DNA of 64,000 nucleotides from CALWZE01 sp036644375 (lineage in GTDB: Bacteria > Bacillota > Clostridia > Oscillospirales > Ruminococcaceae), in contig JAVXQD010000006.1 in NCBI GenBank assembly GCA_036644375.1, positions 1 to 64,000 on the forward strand, given 5' to 3'. The notes beneath the pieces are model-generated. The model made no database searches and had not been told where the DNA came from. It was given only the letters and a program-made list of their open reading frames with translations. Position numbers and translations under genes: made by a program. Below are positions 36,240 through 45,454 of this stretch, piece by piece (within the stretch, counting starts at the first letter, position 1; every line of letters starts with the position of its first letter).

Positions 36240-37322
36240 GTGAATAAGAAAAGCTCGGTTTTTGCCATTGCTTCGCTGTTTTCGGGTGCCATAATGGGTT
36301 CGGGATTTGCGTCCGGGAAGGAAATTTTTGTGTTTTTCTCACGTCATGGCGACAGAGGAATGGCGGGAATTGCCGCGGCGATTGTGGGATTTTTTCTGTT
36401 CGGAATTATGTTAATGCAGATGTCAAATCGAAAAAGCACGGACAATATAGAAAAGGTCATTTGCCCATTTAATCGGGTAATAGCCCAAAAAGCAGTCGGT
36501 TGGACAGTGACGTGCTCGCTTTTTATCGTATATGCGGCAATGCTCGCAGCGGCGGGTGCAGTTGTGGGAGCAGAGTTCGGAATGCCTGCGTATATAGGGG
36601 CGTTCTGCATAGGTGCGGTGTCGGCGGCAACTGTGGCGGGCGGAATCGAGGGTCTCTCGGGAAGTCTGAAAAGAGCGGTGCCGATTATGCTCTGTGCTGT
36701 GTTGGCAATCGGAATTCATATTGCGCTGAATAATCCTCAGCAAAGTGCGGTCAGCCCGAGCGGCGAAATTTCAAAAGAAAATTGGTTTGTCTCGGCGATG
36801 CTGTATTTGTCATATAACATGACAGTGGCAATGCCGGCGCTGTGCGCAGCGGGAAAGAACTGCGACAGCATGGGCAAGAGGGTTTTGGGCTGCGGGGGTG
36901 CGGTGCTTGCGCTCGGAGCGGGAGCGGCAGTCATACACTGTATGCTTATGACGAATTTGCAATATGCGCAAAATACTCCGATGCCGATTCTGCTTTTTGC
37001 AAATGATATTTCAAGCGGAACAAAGGCAGTATGCTCATTCATGCTGATACTCTCAATTTATTGCGCTGCCTCAAACTGTCTGTACGGAGTCTCGAAAAAG
37101 CTGTGCTTAATCAAGTTTACGAAGCTGAATTCAATTTTGTTTCCGACAGTTGTCGGCTGTATGCTCAGCTTTGCTGGCTTTTCAAATATAGTGAGATATA
37201 TCTATCCGCTGCAGGGAGCGGCGGGATTTTTAATGCTTGTATTGATTTTCACAAGCTATGTGAAGCAGATTTCAGAGTCTGAGAGCAAGTCAAAAAGCAA
37301 ATCGGCGGCATTATATAAATAA
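36240..37322 (+). CDS. YkvI family membrane protein
   Basis: A 360-residue polytopic membrane protein with about ten helices, resembling the YkvI family, a distant branch of the amino acid-polyamine-cation transporter fold; no substrate is established. The first helix reads SLFSGAIMGSGFASGKEIF, a Gly-rich broken helix like those in LeuT-fold transporters. I chose the GTG at 36240 because GGAAGGGTGGG lies 6 bases before it; the ATG 30 bases upstream has no such site. The tail is Ser/Lys-rich. It is convergent with the PAP2 gene. Confidence 0.82.
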   Translation: MNKKSSVFAIASLFSGAIMGSGFASGKEIFVFFSRHGDRGMAGIAAAIVGFFLFGIMLMQMSNRKSTDNIEKVICPFNRVIAQKAVGWTVTCSLFIVYAAMLAAAGAVVGAEFGMPAYIGAFCIGAVSAATVAGGIEGLSGSLKRAVPIMLCAVLAIGIHIALNNPQQSAVSPSGEISKENWFVSAMLYLSYNMTVAMPALCAAGKNCDSMGKRVLGCGGAVLALGAGAAVIHCMLMTNLQYAQNTPMPILLFANDISSGTKAVCSFMLILSIYCAASNCLYGVSKKLCLIKFTKLNSILFPTVVGCMLSFAGFSNIVRYIYPLQGAAGFLMLVLIFTSYVKQISESESKSKSKSAALYK

Positions 37323-37330
37323 TGCCGCCG
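37303..37330. terminator. Bidirectional stem-loop between convergent genes
   Basis: CGGCGGCATTAT (37303-37314) and ATAATGCCGCCG (37319-37330) form a perfect 12-bp stem with a 4-base loop, overlapping the stop of the YkvI gene. The plus-strand tail (AAAGAATTTT) is only moderately T-rich. Confidence 0.55.
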
Positions 37331-37358
37331 AAAGAATTTTATATATATAAATAGCGAA

Positions 37359-37946
37359 TCAAAAAGCCATCGGAATCTCGAACACAAAGTTGGACAGATA
37401 CCAGTTTGTGCTGAGAGCAATGATAATGCCCCACAAAACACCGACTACGACGTCGCTGGGGTAGTGTACGAAAAGATAGAGACGTGAAAACGCAATAATG
37501 GTTGCAATACTCAATGCAATCGCTCCGAGAGGAACGCTGAAACAACAGATTATAGTAGCACATGCAAAGGATGACATTGAGTGACAGGAGGGAAACGAAC
37601 AGTCCTTGGGCGGCTTGACAAGCGGCCTTATTGAGGAATAATCGTCAAATGGTCTGGAGCGAGAGGATAATCTTTTAATAATGAGATTTCCTGTCAGTAC
37701 TCCGACAACCAAAACTACGGCAATTGAGACAGAGCAGCGCCGCAGGCGGGGCATAGTCCACATGACCGCCGCAGTTAAAAGCCAGAGGATTCCTCCGTTT
37801 CCGAGACGGGTGAAAAAACGCATAATCGAATCAAGCGCATCACTGCGCATGTGGCGTTGTATAAACACCAAAGCGCGAATGTCCGCTTTTTTTATGGATA
37901 TAAAACTTCCGGTAAATTCCTTTTGCTCAATTTGTGTAATTCTCAT
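37359..37946 (-). CDS. PAP2 superfamily phosphatase
   Basis: A 195-residue membrane phosphatase of the type-2 phosphatidic acid phosphatase superfamily, probably acting on undecaprenyl pyrophosphate or a similar lipid phosphate. The three motifs are present: KRLSSRSRP, FPSCHS and SRLYLFVHYPSDV. The usual Gly of PSGH is Cys here (PSCH), while the catalytic His residues are kept. About five membrane helices are predicted. A TTG at 37955 is possible, but I prefer the ATG at 37946. Confidence 0.9.
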   Translation of the reverse strand: MRITQIEQKEFTGSFISIKKADIRALVFIQRHMRSDALDSIMRFFTRLGNGGILWLLTAAVMWTMPRLRRCSVSIAVVLVVGVLTGNLIIKRLSSRSRPFDDYSSIRPLVKPPKDCSFPSCHSMSSFACATIICCFSVPLGAIALSIATIIAFSRLYLFVHYPSDVVVGVLWGIIIALSTNWYLSNFVFEIPMAF

Positions 37947-38093
37947 ATAAATCAAGTAAGTGTCAGACTGACTTACATTCCTTTTATTGTTAATAGCAGT
38001 ATTCTAACATTAATCGAACTTCATAACAATGATGTTTAGATTAAAAATACGTTAAATATTCGTGGAGGCAAAAAATACCGCATCAGAGGGCTG

Positions 38094-38879
38094 TTATTTG
38101 CGATTCCTTCGATTTCGGCGGCTTTGCAGTTCGAGCTTTATCTGCTCAAGAGTAGAGTAGTGCGAGCGTGATTTCAAATTGGGGAATGCAGTTAAAAGAC
38201 GCTGGTGCCTTTTGTTAAAATCGGCTTTGTGCTGCTCATATTTTTCAGTGAGCTCCGTGCGAAGAATTTCGCTTTTTTCCTTGACTGCGATAGCGCTTGA
38301 AGACATCCCCGAGCCGAGAGTGAAGGAGAGCGCATCGAGTTTTTCGGCAAGCTCGTCGAGTTGACCGAGGCTGCGATTAAAATGAGCTACATCGAGCAGA
38401 GTGACTATTAAATCCGCAATTGCAGTTGCAGAAAAGACACACAGGAGAATAATTCCGAGCGTTGTCGGTATTATTGACACAAATCCGGCGATGAGAGGAT
38501 GGATAACCCGAACTATCAGCACGCACACGATTCCCCACATAAGCGAAAATGCAAGACAGATATAGCCGCCGAGATTGAAGGGCATGTCGGAGTAATCCCA
38601 CCATTTTTGATGGAATAGTTTTTCCATTAAAAATCCGGTGACAAGCTCAAGCAGACTTGTCAGAAGAACGCTGCCTACATACAAAACAAGCAGATGCTCT
38701 GACAGCGGAGCCAATAAATAAATGACCGCCGCGACGCCGAAACCATATATCGGACATAGGGGTCCGTTTAAAAAACCTCGGTTCACAAAGCGTCCCTGGT
38801 TGGATGCGGCAAAAATCACCTCCGAACACCAGCCGAGAAATGCATATATAAAAACATACCAGCAGTAAGTGTAAAACAC
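38094..38879 (-). CDS. CmpB-type putative ABC transporter membrane protein (COG4905-like)
   Basis: A 261-residue protein with five or six membrane helices in the first 160 residues and a soluble, partly coiled C-terminus. The N-terminal pattern YAFLGWCSEVIFAA and FLNGPLCPIYGFG are typical of the family annotated as putative ABC transporter type IV, whose actual function is unknown. The start is a GTG with AAGGGG 6 bases upstream. No ATPase gene is nearby, so the ABC label should not be taken literally. Confidence 0.85.
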   Translation of the reverse strand: MFYTYCWYVFIYAFLGWCSEVIFAASNQGRFVNRGFLNGPLCPIYGFGVAAVIYLLAPLSEHLLVLYVGSVLLTSLLELVTGFLMEKLFHQKWWDYSDMPFNLGGYICLAFSLMWGIVCVLIVRVIHPLIAGFVSIIPTTLGIILLCVFSATAIADLIVTLLDVAHFNRSLGQLDELAEKLDALSFTLGSGMSSSAIAVKEKSEILRTELTEKYEQHKADFNKRHQRLLTAFPNLKSRSHYSTLEQIKLELQSRRNRRNRK

Positions 38880-38930
38880 AGATATCCCCTTCTTTTTTAA
38901 ACGATTATAACATAATATTTCATAAACTAT

Positions 38931-39194
38931 CTATTTAATCACAAAATACAGCACAATGAGCTGAGATGTCAGAATCAGCGGAAGACCAAATAAAAAGGTC
39001 GCTTTTTTTGTTTTGTGGCGAAAAAAGAACATGCCGCAAACGGACCCGATACTCCCGCCGACAACCGCCAGGGCGAACAGTGTGCGCTCACGAATACGCC
39101 GATGCTTTTTGATTGCGAAGAGCTTGTCGGCCCCCATTGCAAAAAATGCCGTGAGGTTGATTGCCGCTAAATAAACGCCTGTGAGAATATTCAT
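38931..39194 (-). CDS. DUF1294 membrane protein
   Basis: An 87-residue protein with three hydrophobic segments. The patterns MGADKLFAIKKHRRIRE, GGSIGSVCGMFFFRHKT and KKATFLFGLPLIL are typical of DUF1294. A GGAGAG site precedes the ATG. Function unknown. It is 51 bases upstream of the CmpB-type gene on the same strand and may be cotranscribed with it. Confidence 0.9.
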   Translation of the reverse strand: MNILTGVYLAAINLTAFFAMGADKLFAIKKHRRIRERTLFALAVVGGSIGSVCGMFFFRHKTKKATFLFGLPLILTSQLIVLYFVIK

Positions 39195-39349
39195 TTGCTC
39201 TCCGATGGTTTGTTCGGTAATTCATATAAATTGTAACAAAAAGCAGGAAAAAGTACAATGGTAAAAATCAAAAGATTCATCTGCTTGATGTATTTCAAAG
39301 ACGGTGATAAACTTAAAAGCACGACACAATAAAAGGTGGAACAAACCCT

Positions 39350-40330
39350 ATGAGCTTTAAAAATGAAATTGTCGAGATACTTGAAAAAAACAGGGGAAAC
39401 GCGGTGTCCGGTCAAGAGCTTGCGGATAACTTGGGGGTTACGCGCTCTGCAATTTGGAAAGCAATACGGTCTCTGCGTGCAGAGGGATATGAAATTGTTG
39501 CGGTCACAAACAGGGGATATACTCTTGCGAGCACGACTGATATAGTTTCCGAGCAGGGTATACGCATGTTTCTTCCGAAAAAGCTTGCCGCACTCGAGGT
39601 CATTGCGCTCAAAGAGATTGATTCGACCAACGCTCTGGCAAAGCGCGAAATAAGCGCACATGGCGCACGCGACATGCTGATTGTCGCAAATAAACAGACG
39701 AATGGGCGCGGAAGACGCGGAAATAGCTTTTATTCGCCCTCTGACAGCGGAATTTACATGAGCGTGGTGTGCTGTCCGAGAATAAAGCTTGCCGATTCTC
39801 TTTTAATTACAGTAGCGGCGGCTGTGGCCGTATGTGAGTCAATCGAGGCACTTACAGTGCAAAAGCCGCAGATCAAGTGGGTTAATGACATTTTTATCAA
39901 TGGCAAAAAGGTATGCGGGATATTGACCGAGGGCGTGAGCGATTTTGAGACAGGCATGGTTGAGGCAATTGTCGTCGGAATCGGAATAAACTTTAAAACG
40001 CGGGAATTTCCGAGTGAGATTGAAAATATCGCCGTATCCCTTAATCCGTGTGAAATAACGCGCAACAGAATGATTGCGGAGGTGACCGGCAGGCTGTCAA
40101 GCCTGACAGAGCAGCTTTCGGACCCGCATCTGATTGAGGAATATAAACGACGATCGTTCATAATCGGACGAAAAATTGAATATACGCGCAAGGGTGAACG
40201 ACTGAGCGCGACAGCAATAGATATCAATGAGGATGCAAATCTCGTGGTAAGGTTTGATGATGGCGGAGTTGAGGTGCTTAAAGCGGGTGAGATTTCAATC
40301 GGCAGCGGCAGTCTTGTCGGGGACAGGTGA
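39350..40330 (+). CDS. birA: Biotin--[acetyl-CoA-carboxylase] ligase / biotin repressor
   Basis: Attaches biotin to carboxylase carrier domains through biotinyl-AMP. The 326-residue protein begins with a winged helix-turn-helix (about 1-60: QELADNLGVTRSAIWKAIRS), so it is the bifunctional type that can also repress biotin genes. The catalytic core has QTNGRGRRGNSFYSP and KWVNDIFINGKKVCGIL, and a small SH3-like C-terminal domain follows. AAAGGTGG precedes the ATG. No biotin synthesis or carboxylase genes lie nearby. Confidence 0.95.
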   Translation: MSFKNEIVEILEKNRGNAVSGQELADNLGVTRSAIWKAIRSLRAEGYEIVAVTNRGYTLASTTDIVSEQGIRMFLPKKLAALEVIALKEIDSTNALAKREISAHGARDMLIVANKQTNGRGRRGNSFYSPSDSGIYMSVVCCPRIKLADSLLITVAAAVAVCESIEALTVQKPQIKWVNDIFINGKKVCGILTEGVSDFETGMVEAIVVGIGINFKTREFPSEIENIAVSLNPCEITRNRMIAEVTGRLSSLTEQLSDPHLIEEYKRRSFIIGRKIEYTRKGERLSATAIDINEDANLVVRFDDGGVEVLKAGEISIGSGSLVGDR

Positions 40331-40591
40331 TTGATATATTCGACTGCAATGGCAGAATAAGCATTTAAGGCGGATATGAAAATCATGATTAACGCTTTGT
40401 GACTCCGCATAGCGGCAATATTTTGAGGATGGTCGGATATTATAATAAAACAGCAGCTTTTTTCGAACAATAAAGTCCGAGATATGATTATCGGTTTGCG
40501 GGGCGTCTCCGATAATGTTACAATAATTCAATAAGCGCGAACCGCAGTTTGCGATACAGTCGCCGGATATAGCTGATCGGCAAAGCAAGGG

Positions 40592-41455
40592 GTGACAGAC
40601 ATAGAGCGCATTAAAGAAGAAATTTTCTGGGCAATAATCAAGATTATAAAAATGGTAAAATGCGTCAACCGAGACAGGGTGGCGGTATATGCGGCACAGG
40701 CATCGTATTTTGTGTTGATGTCCGCGGTGCCGTTTATCATGGTGCTCGTTCTGCTGTGCGGTGCAATTTTGCCGATGGACAGCGCTACAATCATGGCAAT
40801 AACCTCGGAGTTTCTTCCCGAACAGTTTCGCTCGTTCGGTGTGAAATTTTTGAGCGAAATTTTTGAGCAGGTCAATATCCCGCTCATATCCATAACCACT
40901 GTTTTTATACTGTGGTCGGCGTCCAAAGGAATAAGGAGCATCGGCGCGGGAATTCAGAATATCTATGGTGAAAATCGCGGGCGCGGATATATCAGGGATA
41001 CTGTAAATTCGCTGTTGTACACACTTGCCTTTATAGCTACAATTGTACTTTCCATAGTAGTGCTTATTTTCGGTTCTCCGCTTCAAGCGCTGTTAAACTC
41101 ATATTTTGGCGGCGAATCCGCTTTAGTGTTGTGGCTTTTTGACATAAAGAATATCATATTTGTATTTATGCTGACATTCCTGTTTATGATGTCATACAGA
41201 GGGCTTGCAAAATCCGACATTCCAATCAATGCGCAATTTTTGGGCGCCGCACTGGCGGCATGCGGGTGGATTGTATTTTCGTTCGGTTTCTCAATTTATA
41301 TTAAATATTTTTCAAAATATCCCCTGCTGTACGGAGGACTTGCAACCCTGCTCCTGCTCATGCTGTGGCTGTATATGTGTATGGTGATATTGCTTTTGGG
41401 TGCAGAGGTTAATAAGTGGCGGTATTATAAAAAACATCCGGAAATATCGAAATAG
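40592..41455 (+). CDS. YihY/BrkB family membrane protein
   Basis: A 287-residue protein with about six membrane helices, recognised as YihY/UPF0761 by YAAQASYFVLMSAVPFIMVL near residue 30 and the C-terminal LWLYMCMVILLLGAEVN. The family was once called RNase BN but is not that nuclease; its role is unknown. The start is uncertain: the GTG at 40592 sits directly on the AAGGGG that would be its ribosome site, leaving almost no spacer, while the next ATG (40652) lacks one. Confidence 0.85.
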   Translation: MTDIERIKEEIFWAIIKIIKMVKCVNRDRVAVYAAQASYFVLMSAVPFIMVLVLLCGAILPMDSATIMAITSEFLPEQFRSFGVKFLSEIFEQVNIPLISITTVFILWSASKGIRSIGAGIQNIYGENRGRGYIRDTVNSLLYTLAFIATIVLSIVVLIFGSPLQALLNSYFGGESALVLWLFDIKNIIFVFMLTFLFMMSYRGLAKSDIPINAQFLGAALAACGWIVFSFGFSIYIKYFSKYPLLYGGLATLLLLMLWLYMCMVILLLGAEVNKWRYYKKHPEISK

Positions 41456-41584
41456 CCCGAATGGCAAAACGCATGAAGCACAACGAATTAAGCTGTCAAG
41501 GCGAGGGTGCGTGACGTGGGTCAAGCGCAAAAAATAAACTGCAATAATGCCTGCTGAAAATGGGCGAAAGAAACGGTTAAAAAA

Positions 41585-43411
41585 ATGGACAAGCTTTCGG
41601 TACTGAAACAATATTTCGGATATGACAGCTTTCGCGGCGGTCAGCAGAGTTTAATCGATGAAATAATCGCAGGGCGTGACGTGGTTGGCATTATGCCCAC
41701 GGGGGCGGGCAAATCCCTTTGCTATCAGATTCCCGCACTCGTTTTGGGCGGGGTGACAATAGTTGTTTCGCCGCTTATTTCGCTTATGAAGGACCAGGTT
41801 TCGGCGCTTTGTCAGGCGGGAGTGTCGGCGGCGTTTTTAAACAGTTCCCTAAATGAGCGGCAGTATCCGAGGGCGCTTGCAAACATGAAAAGCGGTATGT
41901 ATAAAATCGTATATGTTGCACCCGAACGCCTTTTAAGCTCTCAGTTCATGGAGGCATGCTCGGGATTGGACATATCACTTGTTGCAATCGATGAAGCGCA
42001 CTGCATTTCGCGGTGGGGTCAGGACTTTCGTCCGAGCTACACCCAGATTCCCGAATTTATAAACAGCTTTGATAAAAGACCGATAATTGCCGCATTTACA
42101 GCGACTGCGACTCCGGAAGTGAAGGATGATATCATCACTCAGCTTAAGCTCGAAAAATACTTTGAGCTTGTGACCGGATTTGATAGGCCGAATCTTTTCT
42201 TTGAGGTCAGGCGCCCGGAGAATAAAACAGACGAGCTTCTGAAAATTGTAAAAAAGAACAAAAGTCAATGCGGAATAGTCTATTGTATGACCCGCAAGGC
42301 TGTAGATGAGGTTTGTGAAAAACTGTGCGCGAGCGGGTGCCGCGCAACGAGATACCATGCCGGGCTGTCATCCGAAGAACGAAGAATCAATCAGGACAAA
42401 TTTCTGTATGACGAATGCGAGGTTGTCGTTGCGACAAATGCTTTTGGTATGGGGATTGACAAGAGCAATGTGCGCTATGTGGTTCATTACAACATGCCGA
42501 TGGATATTGAGAGCTATTATCAGGAGGCAGGACGCGCGGGACGGGACGGTCTGCCGTCGGAATGTATCCTGTTGTACAGGGCAATGGATATACAGACCGC
42601 AAAGTTCATTATCGGAAAAAGCCGTGAATCCGCGAAGGAGACAGACCCTCAGGCGGAGCAGGCGCGCATCGCACGCGCGTACGGCAGACTTAATGAGATG
42701 ATTGGATTTTGCAATACTACAGAATGTCTCCGCGGGTACATATTGAAATATTTCGGCGAAGTATCTGCGGAAGTGTGTGATAATTGCTCAAGCTGCAAGC
42801 AGGGAAGCGAGCGTGTCGACATAACCGAGGATGCACTTCTCATGTTCAGATGTGTCAAAAATACCGGAGAGAGGCTCGGGCTTAACACAATCGCCGCGGT
42901 TCTCAAGGGCAGTAAAACCGCGCAGCTTGAGCGCATGGGTCTGACGCGATGCGCCGATTTTGCGGCGGCCTCATCGCGCCCTGCCGCACAGCTGCAGGCT
43001 GAGCTGAGATGGCTTGTAACAGAGGGGCTGCTGATGCAGTCAAACGGAGAATACCCTGTAATTTCGCTGACGGAAAAAGCTTCCGCCGCGCTTGTGTCCC
43101 AAGACAGAATAATTATGAAGCGGCTCAAAAAGAACGAAGAGCTAAAGCAAAATCCATACAGCGATATGTCGGAAGTTGAGTCCGAGCTGTTTGAGCAGCT
43201 GCGCGCGCTCAGGTCAAGGATTGCACTCGCACAGCGTGTGCCCGCATTTGTCGTATTTTCCGACGCGAGTCTCCGTGACATGTGCGCGATTCGCCCATCC
43301 TCAATTGATCAGTTTATGATGGTGAATGGGGTGGGTCTGAAAAAGCAGGAGGCATACGGCAGCAAATTCTTAAAGCTTATCCGCGAATTTCAAGGAAGAG
43401 AAGACCGTTAA
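41585..43411 (+). CDS. recQ: ATP-dependent DNA helicase RecQ
   Basis: 3'-5' helicase for recombination and fork repair. The 608-residue protein has Walker A MPTGAGKSLCYQ near residue 38, the DEAHCISRWGQDFRPSY motif that includes the RecQ aromatic loop, GRAGRDGLPSEC, four zinc-binding Cys in the RecQ-Ct region (CNTTECLRGY and CDNCSSC), a winged-helix part and a C-terminal HRDC domain (about 530-605). A terminator follows. Confidence 0.95.
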   Translation: MDKLSVLKQYFGYDSFRGGQQSLIDEIIAGRDVVGIMPTGAGKSLCYQIPALVLGGVTIVVSPLISLMKDQVSALCQAGVSAAFLNSSLNERQYPRALANMKSGMYKIVYVAPERLLSSQFMEACSGLDISLVAIDEAHCISRWGQDFRPSYTQIPEFINSFDKRPIIAAFTATATPEVKDDIITQLKLEKYFELVTGFDRPNLFFEVRRPENKTDELLKIVKKNKSQCGIVYCMTRKAVDEVCEKLCASGCRATRYHAGLSSEERRINQDKFLYDECEVVVATNAFGMGIDKSNVRYVVHYNMPMDIESYYQEAGRAGRDGLPSECILLYRAMDIQTAKFIIGKSRESAKETDPQAEQARIARAYGRLNEMIGFCNTTECLRGYILKYFGEVSAEVCDNCSSCKQGSERVDITEDALLMFRCVKNTGERLGLNTIAAVLKGSKTAQLERMGLTRCADFAAASSRPAAQLQAELRWLVTEGLLMQSNGEYPVISLTEKASAALVSQDRIIMKRLKKNEELKQNPYSDMSEVESELFEQLRALRSRIALAQRVPAFVVFSDASLRDMCAIRPSSIDQFMMVNGVGLKKQEAYGSKFLKLIREFQGREDR

Positions 43412-43446
43412 AAGCGATTGTGCGGCACTTAAAAAAGATTACAAAA

Positions 43447-43491
43447 AGCGGAGATATCATCCTTTTTAGGGTTGAAATCTCCGCCTTTTTT
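43447..43491 (+). terminator. Terminator of recQ
   Basis: AGCGGAGAT pairs with ATCTCCGCC across about 20 bases, followed by six T on the plus strand. Confidence 0.85.
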
Positions 43492-43619
43492 AACTGAATT
43501 ATGTGATGTAAACCTGTTTAGCGCAGTCTGTTTTACGGAACGGCCACAATCTCAAGGCCGTCGTACAGTCTCTAAGCTGCGCCTCGCAGTCCAACAAACA
43601 GAAATTGTGTGCACAAGTA

Positions 43620-43994
43620 TTAAATATCTTTTTTCCAAAGTCCGTGAAGATTGCAGAACTCGTATGCTGTGATTGGTTTCTCGTCCGTCAGCGTGAATAC
43701 AGCGACCGGCTCTTTGCCTGCTTCCAAAGCTTTGCGATAGACGCCTGCGGTCGTCTCAAGGGCTATCCAGGCAATGTGATGCTCGGCAAGCATGGGATGA
43801 AGCACAGAACCGACTGTGACTGTCACCGTGTTGCCTGAAATTGATACGACAGGGATATGTTTTTCTGTTGCGGCTTCAACAGAGTTCGGAACAAGCGCGG
43901 TCATTTTCTGACCGCAGCACATCATGGGAACTCCTGAATCGAAAATCATATCCACCATGTTTTTGCAGTGCTCGCATAAAAAGAACTTTACCAT
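43620..43994 (-). CDS. Desulfoferrodoxin (superoxide reductase)
   Basis: Reduces superoxide to hydrogen peroxide in anaerobes without releasing oxygen. The 124-residue protein has the N-terminal desulforedoxin iron site (Cys7, Cys10, Cys26, Cys27) and the catalytic site ligands His46, His66, His72, Cys114 and His117, with the Glu44-Lys45 pair next to His46. It is therefore a two-iron type enzyme. I chose the ATG at 43994, preceded by AAAGGAG; the frame extends upstream without a ribosome site. It lies downstream of the flavodiiron gene on the same strand. Confidence 0.95.
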   Translation of the reverse strand: MVKFFLCEHCKNMVDMIFDSGVPMMCCGQKMTALVPNSVEAATEKHIPVVSISGNTVTVTVGSVLHPMLAEHHIAWIALETTAGVYRKALEAGKEPVAVFTLTDEKPITAYEFCNLHGLWKKDI

Positions 43995-44110
43995 AATAAT
44001 TGATCTCCTTTTGATTTTGTTTATTTTGTTTGTGCCTGTGAGCTTGGATAAAGATATCAATGGCGTGAAAACACACGGGGTGCGGACTCAATCGCCCAAA
44101 GAGCGCAATT

Positions 44111-45319
44111 TTAAGAGGACTGTTTCAGAAGCGCGGATGCAAACCTTTTACCGAACTCTCGTGCTTCCTCAATCTCGGCGCTGCTCGGCTTGAATTTTAC
44201 GGTATATCCCTCAAGCACGGTTATCTTGAGCTGGTTCAGACGCTCAATTATATGCGGTACACCCTCTCCGCTCCAGCCGAAGCTGCCGAACGCGGATGCG
44301 ACCTTGCCTTTGTATACCGTGGCAAGCATGGACGATGCAAGCGCCCAAATCGGAGGGAGCGCCTCGCCTAAAATAGTAGGTGTTCCGAGTAAAAATCCGT
44401 CCGATTTCGCAAGCTCCGCGCTGACTGTTACGAAGTCGCATTCGGACATATCAAAAAGCTTTACGTCGACTTCTCCTGTCGATTCAAGCCCCTGTGATAT
44501 TGCCTGTGCAAGCTGCTTTGTATAACCGTATGCACTGACATACGCGATGACGGCCTGCTTGTGCTTGTGCTGCGGTTCGGGTCTGCACCAGTCACGATAA
44601 AGCTTCAAAAGCTCATCAATGTGGCTGTCAAGTACAGGACCGTGACCGGGGCAGATCATATCAATCTCAAGCGGCTCTATTTTTTTGAGCGCGTTAGTCA
44701 TAAACGGGTTTTTAAACGGGCCTATGATGTTGTCAAAATAGTATTTTGCAGCGCGCAAATATCCATCGGTATCGCTGAGAGTGCTGCGCAGAACTTTGTC
44801 ATAGCAGTAATGAGAACCGAAAGAATCGCAAGTGAAAAGCACCTTGTCCTCTTCAATATAGGTGTACATCGTGTCGGGCCAGTGCAAATTCGGAGCACTC
44901 AAAAAGCGAAGCGTCTTGTCACCGAGTGAAATGGAGTCGCCGTCCTTGACGGCTATGCTTCCGAATTCACAGTTTACGATATTTTTGAGAAAATTAATTG
45001 CGGCTGCACTTCCGACAACCTTGGCGCACGGATTGAGCTTAATGATATTCTCAAGGCTTCCCGAATGATCCGGCTCGGTGTGATTCACAATAATGTAATC
45101 TATCTTATCAATCGGGGTTATACTCTCAACCGACCGCTTATACTCATCGTAAAACTTCAATTTTGCGGTTTCGACAAGAGCTGTTTTTTCACTGCCCTTT
45201 ACTGTATATGAGTTATAAGTTGTCCCGAATTCCGTCTGCATGATAATATCAAACACACGCAGATTCGGGTCAAGCACCCCGTTCCAAAAAACTCCGTTTT
45301 TCAGCTCCATCACTGTCAT
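44111..45319 (-). CDS. FprA family A-type flavoprotein (flavodiiron oxygen/NO reductase)
   Basis: Reduces oxygen to water, or NO to N2O, at a diiron site, with electrons passing through FMN. The 402-residue protein has an N-terminal metallo-beta-lactamase domain with HTEPDH at residues 80-85 supplying diiron ligands, and a C-terminal flavodoxin domain (about 255-400) beginning VIAYVSAYGYTKQLA. The ATG at 45319 is set by AGGAGG 10 bases upstream; the frame is open further upstream without support. It is divergent from a Crp/Fnr gene, with a promoter overlapping a palindrome. Confidence 0.94.
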   Translation of the reverse strand: MTVMELKNGVFWNGVLDPNLRVFDIIMQTEFGTTYNSYTVKGSEKTALVETAKLKFYDEYKRSVESITPIDKIDYIIVNHTEPDHSGSLENIIKLNPCAKVVGSAAAINFLKNIVNCEFGSIAVKDGDSISLGDKTLRFLSAPNLHWPDTMYTYIEEDKVLFTCDSFGSHYCYDKVLRSTLSDTDGYLRAAKYYFDNIIGPFKNPFMTNALKKIEPLEIDMICPGHGPVLDSHIDELLKLYRDWCRPEPQHKHKQAVIAYVSAYGYTKQLAQAISQGLESTGEVDVKLFDMSECDFVTVSAELAKSDGFLLGTPTILGEALPPIWALASSMLATVYKGKVASAFGSFGWSGEGVPHIIERLNQLKITVLEGYTVKFKPSSAEIEEAREFGKRFASALLKQSS

Positions 45320-45411
45320 ATAACAATTGCCTCCTGTTTTTTCAAGCATGGCGCGCTTAATTGAATGTGCTTCTTTGTATTTACTTTTCTTTGATTTTAG
45401 TTTATCATCTA

Positions 45412-45439
45412 AATATAAGAAAAACTGTTGCATTTGCAA
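45412..45439 (-). promoter_or_regulatory. Promoter of the flavodiiron gene
   Basis: On the minus strand TTGCAA (45439-45434) and TATATT (45417-45412) are separated by 16 bases. The -35 element lies inside the palindrome at 45426-45441. Confidence 0.5.
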
Positions 45440-45441
45440 CA
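45426..45441. promoter_or_regulatory. Palindromic operator between flavodiiron and Crp/Fnr genes
   Basis: TGTTGCA-TT-TGCAACA is a perfect 7-2-7 inverted repeat, the size and symmetry of a Crp/Fnr-family site. It is 13 bases before the regulator's start codon and covers the -35 of the divergent promoter, so the regulator probably binds here and represses one or both genes. Confidence 0.65.
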
Positions 45442-45454
45442 ATAGGTAAATTTT

